Assembly: GCA_902795095.1 (NCBI GenBank)
Contig: CADBKB010000072.1
Span: 1-7,658, forward strand
Length of the DNA: 7,658 bases
Direction of reading: 5' to 3'
DNA from: Oscillospiraceae bacterium
GTDB taxonomy: Bacteria > Bacillota_A > Clostridia > Oscillospirales > Oscillospiraceae
Both the position numbers and the translations under genes were made by a program. A model generated the notes under the pieces. The model saw only the letters and a list, made by a program, of their open reading frames with translations, was not told the DNA's origin and made no database searches. Of the stretch, positions 1 to 5,954 are shown piece after piece; position 1 is the first letter of the stretch, and the number at the start of each line of letters is the position of its first letter.

Positions 1-33
1 CCCGATCTTGAGGTGCTGTCAGATGGCGGCTGA
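1..33 (+). CDS. Possible 3' tail of an upstream gene (partial)
   Basis: Frame 1 is open from the window edge and reads PDLEVLSDGG before a TGA at 31-33. The stop overlaps the likely start of the next gene (ATG at 23), an arrangement typical of translationally coupled neighbours in one operon. Ten codons are too few to name a product, and the frame could be open by chance. The inference rests only on the overlap geometry. Confidence 0.3.
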   Translation, partial: PDLEVLSDGG

Positions 34-1000
34 TATGACGATCCGTCTGACCGGCATCGACGTCGATCAGAACAAGCTGACATATCAGACGCAGATCGGC
101 GCCGCCTTGACCTCGTATTTTGCCGGCGGCAGCTTTACGATCGAATACCCCATCGCGCTCACTGACATACCGGCTTCCATTCTCGCGGTGCCGTTTGTCG
201 GCACAATGCTGCCCATCGCCTGGCTGACCGGCGCAGAGATCATCGTCCCGGAGCTCGATCAGGCGTTTTACGACTGCATCCCCCGCATTGTCGGAGGCTA
301 CGGCGTCATCTATCCGAACGCAGCATTAAAGGGCAGCGTCCGTGCGGATCGTCTTGTAAAAAACGACAGTCCCGGCGACAGCGCCGCCGCGCTTTTTTCC
401 GGCGGCGTCGATTCCTTCGACACACTGCTGACCCACTACGGGGAGCAGCCGCGCATGCTCGCGATCTGGGGCGCGGACGTCGAATACGAAAATCGCCGCG
501 GCTGGGATGAGGTCGAGCGCCTGCTGCAATCGACCTCGGCGCTTCTGAAGCTGCCCTATGACGTGATCCGCACGTCCTTCCGAACCTTTGATAATTATTT
601 CACGCTGTCCCGCCTCAGCGAGCCGCTGCTCGGCTCCAACTACTGGTACGGGCTGTCGAGCAGCATATCTATGCTGTCCCACACCGCGCCGCTGGCCTAC
701 GCGCGCGGGATCGGCACACTGTATATCGCGGCCTCCAACTCCCGGCGCATGGATGATCTGATGGGCTACGATCCGTGCGCGTCGAATCCGTTTTCCGACA
801 GCGAGGTCCGTTTCGCCGGGTGCCGGGTCGTCCACGACGGGTACGAGAAGATCCGGCAGGAGAAGATCGAGAACATCGTCGATATCTGCACCCAAAAAAT
901 CGGCCGGCCGGCGCCGGTGCTTTTCCTGCCATTGGCCGAAGGCAAAAAGAGAATCGGTTTTTTCCGGTATCCGGGGATTGACGAGCCGCGGAAAATATGA
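23..1000 (+). CDS. PP-loop ATPase-superfamily protein (QueC/asparagine-synthase-like fold), function unknown
   Basis: This 325-residue protein carries the PP-loop signature SGGVDS at about residues 126-131, preceded by a hydrophobic strand (AALF). This is the ATP-pyrophosphate binding loop of the adenine-nucleotide alpha-hydrolase superfamily (QueC, GMP synthetase, asparagine synthetase, tRNA thiolation enzymes), which activate a substrate by adenylation. Around residues 236-275 lies an AASNSRRMDDL / NPFSDSEVRF segment of the sort that follows the nucleotide site in QueC-like proteins. The substrate cannot be told. I chose ATG 23 because GAGGTG at 10-15 sits seven bases upstream; ATG 35 lacks such a site, and a TTG at 8 overlaps it. 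No Cys-x-x-Cys zinc motif of the QueC type is seen at the C-terminus, so the tail may be shortened or replaced. There is no signal peptide. It may be the last gene of an operon entering from the left. Confidence 0.75.
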   Translation: MAADMTIRLTGIDVDQNKLTYQTQIGAALTSYFAGGSFTIEYPIALTDIPASILAVPFVGTMLPIAWLTGAEIIVPELDQAFYDCIPRIVGGYGVIYPNAALKGSVRADRLVKNDSPGDSAAALFSGGVDSFDTLLTHYGEQPRMLAIWGADVEYENRRGWDEVERLLQSTSALLKLPYDVIRTSFRTFDNYFTLSRLSEPLLGSNYWYGLSSSISMLSHTAPLAYARGIGTLYIAASNSRRMDDLMGYDPCASNPFSDSEVRFAGCRVVHDGYEKIRQEKIENIVDICTQKIGRPAPVLFLPLAEGKKRIGFFRYPGIDEPRKI

Positions 1001-1006
1001 TACACT
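978..1006 (+). promoter_or_regulatory. Promoter of the tRNA-Thr gene
   Basis: TTGACG (978-983) and TACACT (1001-1006) are separated by 17 bases, with an extended -10 TGA at 998-1000. Transcription should begin near 1013, about a dozen bases before the mature tRNA 5' end. The TG of the extended -10 is also part of the stop codon of the PP-loop gene. The same TGnTACACT form occurs before the helicase and rlmD genes. Confidence 0.75.
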
Positions 1007-1025
1007 AAACAGCACGAAATCCTAT

Positions 1026-1101
1026 GCTGATGTGGCTCAGTCGGTAGAGCAGCTGATTCGTAATCAGCAGGTCGCCGGTTCAAGTCCGGCCATCAGCTCC
1101 A
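1026..1101 (+). tRNA. tRNA-Thr (anticodon CGU)
   Basis: The whole cloverleaf can be drawn. The acceptor stem GCTGATG (1026-1032) pairs perfectly with CATCAGC (1091-1097), followed by discriminator T and an encoded CCA (1099-1101). The D arm is GCTC/GAGC (1035-1038 and 1047-1050). The anticodon stem GCTGA/TCAGC encloses TTCGTAA, giving anticodon CGT at 1059-1061, which reads the threonine codon ACG. The T arm is GCCGG-TTCAAGT-CCGGC (1074-1090). The loop TTCGTAA also matches bacterial tRNA-Thr(CGU). It has its own promoter and terminator and appears monocistronic. Confidence 0.97.
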
Positions 1102-1136
1102 AAAAGGCAGCGCCCCAGCGGGGTGCTGCCTTTTTT
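1101..1136 (+). terminator. Bidirectional intrinsic terminator between tRNA-Thr and the PP2C gene
   Basis: GGCAGCGCCCC (1106-1116) pairs with GGGGTGCTGCC (1120-1130), with one G-T pair and a three-base loop, followed by six T (1131-1136). On the minus strand the same hairpin is followed by five T (complement of 1105-1101). It can therefore end the tRNA transcript and also the convergent phosphatase transcript arriving from 1193. The minus-strand T run shares its last base with the CCA of the tRNA. Confidence 0.9.
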
Positions 1137-1192
1137 GCGTTGACGGTCCCAACCCTGGACCGGACCCGGCGACGGCGCGCAGCGGCGTCAGG

Positions 1193-2980
1193 TCAGGCTT
1201 CGGCGTCGGGGCCGATATAGTGCACGCAGAGCATGGTCAGATCGTCGAACTGGCGGGCGTCGCCCACGAATTCTCCCACGGCCCGATTGACCGCCTCCAG
1301 GATCTGGGCCGGGGTGCCGTCCTCCGCGCTGCGCAGGGCCTCCACCGTCCGTTCCATTCCAAACAGGACATTGTCCTGCTTCGAGGCTTCCGGCACGCCG
1401 TCGGTGTAGAGGAAAAGCTTGGCGCCGGGCTCCAGCAGGATCTCATAATCGCGGTAGCTCAAGCCCTCCATTCCGCCCAGGACAAAGCCGTGCTTATCCC
1501 GCAGCACCTCGAATGCACCGCCGGGCTGCTTCACGATGGGATACTCGTGGCCCGCGTTTGCCGCCGTGATGACGCCGGTGCGCAGATCCAGCAGTCCCAT
1601 CCAGACGCTGACAAACATCTGCTCGCGATTGTTGGTGCAGATCTGGTCGTTGACCGAGGCCAGCACCTTTGCGGGGCTGCGCTCATTCATGGCGGTCTGG
1701 TGGATCATCAGCATGGACGCCATCATGAACAGGGCGGCGGGGATGCCCTTATCCGACACATCCGCAATCACAATGGCCAGGTGGGAATCGTCCACCATGA
1801 AGAAATCGTAGAAATCGCCGCCCACCTCCTTGGCGGGGGTCATGGAGGCATAGATATCGAAATCCCGGCGCTCCGGGAAGGGCGGGAAAATATTCGGCAG
1901 CATATCGTCCTGGATCCGGGAGGCCAGGGCCAGCTCCGTGCCGATGCGTTCACGCTCGGCGGTGATGGTCTCGATCCTGCCGAGATAGTCGTCCACCTCC
2001 CGGGTCAGGTCCACCACGTCCGCGGACAGCTCGCCGATCTCATTGTGGGAGCGGATCTGCGCCAGATCCTCCGCCACCGCGGCGCTGTCCTTGGTTTCTT
2101 TGTAAAGGCGGATGTTCGCCTGGATCTTTTTCAGCGGCCGCAGGACAAACAGATAGATGAGCCACAGGCACAGAAGGGACAGCACCAATTGGTGGCCGAC
2201 CGCCAGAGCGGTGCCGCGCCAGGTCTGCGCCCGGATGGTGGCATTGATATCAGAGAGATTGTAGGTCAGGCCGATGAGGGCGGGCCGGTCGCACACGACG
2301 CCCAGATAAGCGTAGTAGTCCACGTAATCCCCCGCCTCGGCCAGATGACCGTTGTAACGGCGGGCATAGCGCATGGCGTCCTGCTGGCTCTTGTTTTCGG
2401 CCACGGACACCTCCTTGCCCAGGGGATAAACCTCCAGATAATTGGTGCCGCGCACGGCGCCGGGATCCGCGGCGCTGAACAGGAAATACTGGGACTCATA
2501 GGCGCTGTCCGTCAGCACGCAGAACAGGAAATCGATGCGGTTTGCCCGCTTGATCTCGTTGAGGCGGGTGATCAGCCAGGAATAGACGATCTCGGCATAG
2601 AGCTTCTGGTCTTCCTCCGGCAGCGCAGTGATCTGGGCGGTGGTGGCATATTCCAGCTCCAGCGAGGGCTGATGCTCATGCAGAAGGCGCGCTTTCTCCT
2701 CGGTCTTCGTGCCGGAGGAATAGTCCACATCGTATTCAATGTCCATCTCGTCGTCATGCTCATACCAGTACTGCATCAGCCAGGCATGGGCCGGATAGGC
2801 CTGTACGGCGCTCCGCACCTCTTCGGCCCGCTCCGAGGCGATCCGCTCGACCTCGGTGCGCACGCTCCTGTCTGAGGACAGCCGCTGGGAAAAGAATGTG
2901 ACGACGCCGATGGTCAGCACCCCTGCGGCAAACAGCAGCGCGACCTGGGCAATGATGCCGATCCGCATTTTTTTCTTCAT
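1193..2980 (-). CDS. Membrane-bound PP2C-type serine phosphatase with HAMP domain (RsbU/SpoIIE family)
   Basis: This 595-residue protein has an N-terminal membrane helix (about residues 7-29), an extracytoplasmic region of roughly 230 residues, a second helix (about 262-281) running into a HAMP linker (281-335), a short charged coiled-coil stretch, and a SpoIIE-type PP2C domain to the end. Metal-site motifs are present: GGDFYDF (D389), ADVSDKG (D407, D410), YTDG (D527) and FDDLT (D579, D580). Such phosphatases usually dephosphorylate a STAS anti-anti-sigma factor in partner-switching pathways, so an external signal would pass through the HAMP to a cytoplasmic phosphatase. The sensor domain shows no motif I recognise. 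No STAS protein, anti-sigma kinase or sigma factor lies in the window, so the partner must be elsewhere. The start at 2980 is preferred over ATG 3010: AGGAG sits seven bases before it, while 3010 would be only about 10 bases from the predicted transcription start. Confidence 0.93.
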   Translation of the reverse strand: MKKKMRIGIIAQVALLFAAGVLTIGVVTFFSQRLSSDRSVRTEVERIASERAEEVRSAVQAYPAHAWLMQYWYEHDDEMDIEYDVDYSSGTKTEEKARLLHEHQPSLELEYATTAQITALPEEDQKLYAEIVYSWLITRLNEIKRANRIDFLFCVLTDSAYESQYFLFSAADPGAVRGTNYLEVYPLGKEVSVAENKSQQDAMRYARRYNGHLAEAGDYVDYYAYLGVVCDRPALIGLTYNLSDINATIRAQTWRGTALAVGHQLVLSLLCLWLIYLFVLRPLKKIQANIRLYKETKDSAAVAEDLAQIRSHNEIGELSADVVDLTREVDDYLGRIETITAERERIGTELALASRIQDDMLPNIFPPFPERRDFDIYASMTPAKEVGGDFYDFFMVDDSHLAIVIADVSDKGIPAALFMMASMLMIHQTAMNERSPAKVLASVNDQICTNNREQMFVSVWMGLLDLRTGVITAANAGHEYPIVKQPGGAFEVLRDKHGFVLGGMEGLSYRDYEILLEPGAKLFLYTDGVPEASKQDNVLFGMERTVEALRSAEDGTPAQILEAVNRAVGEFVGDARQFDDLTMLCVHYIGPDAEA

Positions 2981-2987
2981 GGCTTCT

Positions 2988-2992
2988 CTCCT
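2988..2992 (-). promoter_or_regulatory. Ribosome binding site that fixes the phosphatase start
   Basis: Read on the minus strand, AGGAG lies seven bases before the ATG at 2980-2978. This is the only strong Shine-Dalgarno match near the three candidate in-frame ATGs (3010, 2980, 2968), so it decides the annotated start. Confidence 0.8.
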
Positions 2993-3026
2993 GTTTGCGA
3001 ACTGTTTCATGGGACTTTTTTCCTAT

Positions 3027-3054
3027 TGTATACCAATCTGCCGCCCCTTTTCAA
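3027..3054 (-). promoter_or_regulatory. Promoter of the PP2C phosphatase gene
   Basis: On the minus strand TTGAAA (3054-3049) is followed after 16 bases by TATACA (3032-3027), with an extended -10 TGG directly upstream of the hexamer. An alternative register, TACAAT at 3030-3025, gives an 18-base spacer. Transcription would begin near 3020, leaving a leader of about 40 bases before the ATG at 2980. Confidence 0.7.
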
Positions 3055-3116
3055 GACGTTTTTTCAAATTAGCCCTATTTTACACAGTCCGGCGGCTTTC
3101 GCGTTCCGCAATCGCC

Positions 3117-3139
3117 CGGGCGGCCTGCCGCCCGTTTTT
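3117..3139 (+). terminator. Terminator-like hairpin in the divergent intergenic region
   Basis: CGGGCGG (3117-3123) pairs perfectly with CCGCCCG (3128-3134) around a four-base loop, and five T follow (3135-3139). It points rightward on the plus strand, where no annotated gene lies upstream. It may end antisense or spurious transcription leaving the phosphatase promoter region, or a short RNA, or be a relic. Confidence 0.6.
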
Positions 3140-3248
3140 ATTCCGCGCCGCTCCCGGGATGAAACGCGTCCTCCGGCCTGGCTGGATCCTGTCTTCTTTC
3201 CCGTTTTTTGCGCCGCAATCCCGTGTCCGGAATCGCCGCTCCTTCCGG

Positions 3249-3277
3249 TTGCGCCGGGCGGAAGAATGTGCTACACT
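3249..3277 (+). promoter_or_regulatory. Promoter of the helicase gene
   Basis: TTGCGC (3249-3254) and TACACT (3272-3277) are 17 bases apart, with an extended -10 TGC at 3269-3271. Transcription should begin near 3284, giving a leader of about 20 bases. GGAGG at 3293-3297 is five bases before the ATG at 3303. A CTTCCG/CGGAAG inverted repeat (3242-3264) covers the -35 hexamer and could be an operator, but this is unproven. Confidence 0.7.
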
Positions 3278-3302
3278 GAAAAAAATATGATCGGAGGACG
3301 TC

Positions 3303-5861
3303 ATGACTGATTTTGACCGCGTGCGCTTTCGCGGGACCTTCCGCCCCTGCCAGCAACGGGTGCTGGATCGGGCCCGGGACTACCTCGGCGACGGAAAACT
3401 GCATATCGTCGCCGCCCCCGGCAGCGGCAAGACCGTCCTCGGCCTGGAGCTGATCCGCCGCCTCGGCGCGCCCTGCCTCATCCTGTCGCCCACGAGCGCG
3501 ATCCGGGACCAGTGGGGCGAGCGGCTGCGGGAGCTGTTCCTGGCCGATCCGGGAGAGCTCGATTCCCTGTACTCCGAGGATCTTCACGCGCTGCGCACGG
3601 TGAACTCCGTCACCTACCAGGCCCTGTACACGCTGACGGAGCAAAACGGCGGTCCGGACGCGCCGGTCGCGCTCATCCGCGCGGCCGGGATCCGCACGGT
3701 CTGCCTCGACGAGGCCCACCACCTGCGCAATGAGTGGTACCGGGCTCTGGACGCGGTTTTGCAAGCGCTGGATCGGGAGATCACCGTCATATCCCTCACC
3801 GCCACTCCGCCCTATGACGCCGAGGGCCCGGAATGGGCCCGGTATCACGCCCTGTGCGGCGAGATCGACGAGGAAATCTTCGTCCCGGAGCTGGTGGCGG
3901 AGCAGGCGCTGTGTCCCCACCGGGACTTCGTTTATCTGAGCTTTCCCACCGAGGCGGAGCTGGCCGTCCTGCGCGACCACCGGGAGCGCGCTGCGGCGGC
4001 GATGGCGCAGATTGCCGCCCTCGACGCCCTGCCGGAGGCCTACTGCGCCCTGCGGGATCTTCCCGTCGGCGCGGAAACGGAATCGCCTGCGCTGCCGGTG
4101 CTGCTGGAATCCTACGGCTACATCCTCCCCCGTCGGCGTCTGCGGGCGCTGACCGGCAGCTCCACCCTGCCGCCCTACACGCCGGCGCTGGCGGAGGCGG
4201 CGCTGGCGCGCCTTCTGGACGGGGATCTGATCTCCGAACCGGCTCGGGAGGCCCTGGCGGCGGTGCTCAAGGCCCACGGCCTGTACGACCGGGGTCGGGT
4301 CTGTCTCGTGCTGAACGACCGGCTCAAGCGGCTGCTGGTGAGCTCCGCGGGCAAGCTCGGCAGCATCGCCGAGATCGCAAAAAGCGAGCATGCCGCCATG
4401 GGCAGCCGCCTGCGCCTGCTGATCCTGGCGGACTACATTAAAAAAGAAGACCTCGCGGGTCTGACAGCGCGGGCGCGCTTCTCCTCCATCAGCGTGGTGA
4501 GCATATTCGAAACCCTGCGCCGGGCGCTGCCGGAGGTCCCGACGGCGGTGCTGTCCGGGGATCTTGTGCTCCTGCCGGAGCGCATTGCCGCGGACCTGCC
4601 CCATCCCCGGGTGCAGATCCCCGGCGCGCCCTACTGCAGGATGCTCTTTCCGAGCCTGCACGCCGCGGTGGAAACCGTCGGCGCCCTGCTGGCCTCCGGC
4701 GACGTGCGGATCCTCATCGGCACCCGCGCCCTGCTTGGCGAGGGTTGGGACGCCCCCTGCGTCAATACCCTGATCCTGGCCAGCACCGTGGGCAGCTTCG
4801 TGCAGTCCAACCAGATGCGCGGCAGGGCCATCCGCATCGACCCTGCCCAGCCGGACAAGACGGCCAACATCTGGCACCTGGCCACCGTCACCCCCGCCGA
4901 TCTGTTCGGCGATCTCCCGCCGGCGCAGGCAGACGCCGACCTGCTGTCATCCTATGATTTTGACGTCCTGGTGCGCCGCTTCGACGCCTTCCTGGGCCCG
5001 AATCAGCAAACCGGAGAAATCGAGAGCGGCTTTGAGCGGCTCACTGTCATCCATCCCCCCTTCGACCGGGCGGGGATCGCGGAGATCGACCGGCAGATGC
5101 TGGCGCTGAGCGCCCGCCGGGATACTTCGACGGAGACCTGGCGCCGCGCCGTCGCAATGCACCCGGTGCGCACCGAGCTGGAGACCCGGATCAGTTCCCG
5201 GGCCCGCCTGCCGGCGCTCTCGGTCCCAGGCGGGACGCTGTACACCGCGCTGGCCGGTCTCAGCTTCGCCCTGATCCGCCCCCTGTGGCTGGCCGCCGCC
5301 CACGGTCTGCCTGCGCCGAGCTTCGCCCTGGCGGGCGTGCTGGGCGCTTCGGTCTACGGCCTCTCCCGGGGCGCCGTTCGCCTGCTGCGGCACCGCAGCC
5401 CCACCCGCTCCATCCGGGCCCTGGGCGAGGCGGTGTATCAAGCCCTGTGCCAAAGCGGACAGATCGCACCCGCCGCCCTGGAGGCAGACAGCGGGGATAA
5501 TTATGTAAACCTTCGTCTCCACGGCGCCCCGGTTCGTGACCAGAACATCTTCAATGCCGCCGTCACAGAGCTGGTATGCCCCATCGGCAACCCCCGCTAT
5601 GTGCTCATCGGCCGCACCGCCCTCGGCCGCTATGATTTTACCCGCGCCTTCGCCTGTCCCTCCGCCCTGGGGAAAAACCGGCAGAGCGCGGCCCTGCTCG
5701 CCGCCTGCCTGCGCAAAACCGCCGGACGCTTTGCGGTGGTATATACCCGCACCGAGGAAGGCCGCAGGCTGCTTGCAAAATGCCGGCGGCGATCCTACAT
5801 CAACCTGCGCGAGGCCCCGGTGAAGAAACGGTACCGCACCGTCGACGCAGGATCTTCCTGA
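3303..5861 (+). CDS. SF2 (DEAD/DEAH-like) helicase with a putative membrane segment and a separate C-terminal domain
   Basis: This 852-residue protein has a full superfamily 2 helicase core. It shows a Q-motif-like FRPCQQRVLD (13-22), Walker A APGSGKT (38-44), motif Ia LSPTSAIRDQW (61-71), DEAH box D136-H139, motif III LTATPP (165-170), motif V IGTRALLGEGWD (472-483) and motif VI QMRGRAIR (504-511) with arginine fingers. A helical, alanine-rich insertion of about 140 residues (215-360) separates the two RecA lobes. Two hydrophobic stretches (about 645-667 and 671-688) could form a membrane hairpin. A C-terminal domain (about 700-845) ends in a VVYTRTEEGRRLL segment (812-824), which I faintly recall from other Firmicute helicases annotated only as family members. 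No nuclease motif is seen. The gene has its own promoter, GGAGG ribosome site and terminator. A role in DNA repair, defence or competence-like transport cannot be chosen from sequence. Confidence 0.85.
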   Translation: MTDFDRVRFRGTFRPCQQRVLDRARDYLGDGKLHIVAAPGSGKTVLGLELIRRLGAPCLILSPTSAIRDQWGERLRELFLADPGELDSLYSEDLHALRTVNSVTYQALYTLTEQNGGPDAPVALIRAAGIRTVCLDEAHHLRNEWYRALDAVLQALDREITVISLTATPPYDAEGPEWARYHALCGEIDEEIFVPELVAEQALCPHRDFVYLSFPTEAELAVLRDHRERAAAAMAQIAALDALPEAYCALRDLPVGAETESPALPVLLESYGYILPRRRLRALTGSSTLPPYTPALAEAALARLLDGDLISEPAREALAAVLKAHGLYDRGRVCLVLNDRLKRLLVSSAGKLGSIAEIAKSEHAAMGSRLRLLILADYIKKEDLAGLTARARFSSISVVSIFETLRRALPEVPTAVLSGDLVLLPERIAADLPHPRVQIPGAPYCRMLFPSLHAAVETVGALLASGDVRILIGTRALLGEGWDAPCVNTLILASTVGSFVQSNQMRGRAIRIDPAQPDKTANIWHLATVTPADLFGDLPPAQADADLLSSYDFDVLVRRFDAFLGPNQQTGEIESGFERLTVIHPPFDRAGIAEIDRQMLALSARRDTSTETWRRAVAMHPVRTELETRISSRARLPALSVPGGTLYTALAGLSFALIRPLWLAAAHGLPAPSFALAGVLGASVYGLSRGAVRLLRHRSPTRSIRALGEAVYQALCQSGQIAPAALEADSGDNYVNLRLHGAPVRDQNIFNAAVTELVCPIGNPRYVLIGRTALGRYDFTRAFACPSALGKNRQSAALLAACLRKTAGRFAVVYTRTEEGRRLLAKCRRRSYINLREAPVKKRYRTVDAGSS

Positions 5862-5865
5862 AGGC

Positions 5866-5905
5866 AAAAGGCCCGGACATTCACGCCCGGGTCTTTTCTC
5901 TTTAC
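5866..5905 (+). terminator. Intrinsic terminator of the helicase gene
   Basis: AAAAGGCCCGG (5866-5876) pairs with CCGGGTCTTTT (5887-5897) with one G-T pair around a ten-base loop; a pyrimidine-rich CTCTTT follows. It begins five bases after the helicase stop codon and lies before the rlmD promoter, so the two genes are separately transcribed units, though read-through is possible because the T run is interrupted. Confidence 0.8.
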
Positions 5906-5929
5906 CCCTCCCGTTTTTTGTGATACACT
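5901..5929 (+). promoter_or_regulatory. Promoter of rlmD
   Basis: TTTACC (5901-5906) and TACACT (5924-5929) are 17 bases apart, with an extended -10 TGA at 5921-5923. The -35 hexamer is weak (four of six matches), consistent with dependence on the extended -10. The -10 and following bases (TACACTGAAAAAAA) match those before the helicase gene exactly. Confidence 0.7.
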
Positions 5930-5954
5930 GAAAAAAACGCCTTTGGAGGCTGTT

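Larger units (their letters stand above)
2981..3302. other. Divergent intergenic region between the phosphatase and helicase genes
   Basis: This 322-base stretch separates two divergently transcribed genes. It holds the phosphatase promoter (3027-3054), the helicase promoter (3249-3277), a terminator-like hairpin pointing right (3117-3139) and an inverted repeat over the helicase -35 region (3242-3264). Both strands are open in parts, but no reading frame here has a convincing ribosome site together with protein-like composition. The segment about 3140-3240 shows nothing I can assign. Confidence 0.6.

Noticed and set aside
1026..1136. tRNA-Thr 3' end as a phage or island attachment site
   Set aside because: The tRNA is followed directly by its own terminator and a chromosomal-type gene of similar GC content; no recombinase or repeated 3' end is seen in the window.
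1220..2875. Long open frame (551 codons) on the plus strand opposite the phosphatase gene
   Set aside because: It is rich in His, Gly, Gln and Asp without domain motifs, as expected for an antisense shadow of a GC-rich gene; it has no ribosome site, and the opposite strand has all PP2C motifs.
2981..3010. ATG at 3010 as the phosphatase start
   Set aside because: It would lie about 10 bases after the predicted transcription start with no usable ribosome site, while ATG 2980 has AGGAG at seven bases.
3138..4877. Long open frame (579 codons) on the minus strand over the helicase
   Set aside because: Low-complexity Arg/Gln/Gly/Ala composition with no recognisable motif; it lies antisense to a gene with complete helicase motifs.
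5943..5954. TTG at 5943 as the start of rlmD
   Set aside because: The TTG overlaps the GGAGG ribosome site; ATG 5955 has ideal five-base spacing.
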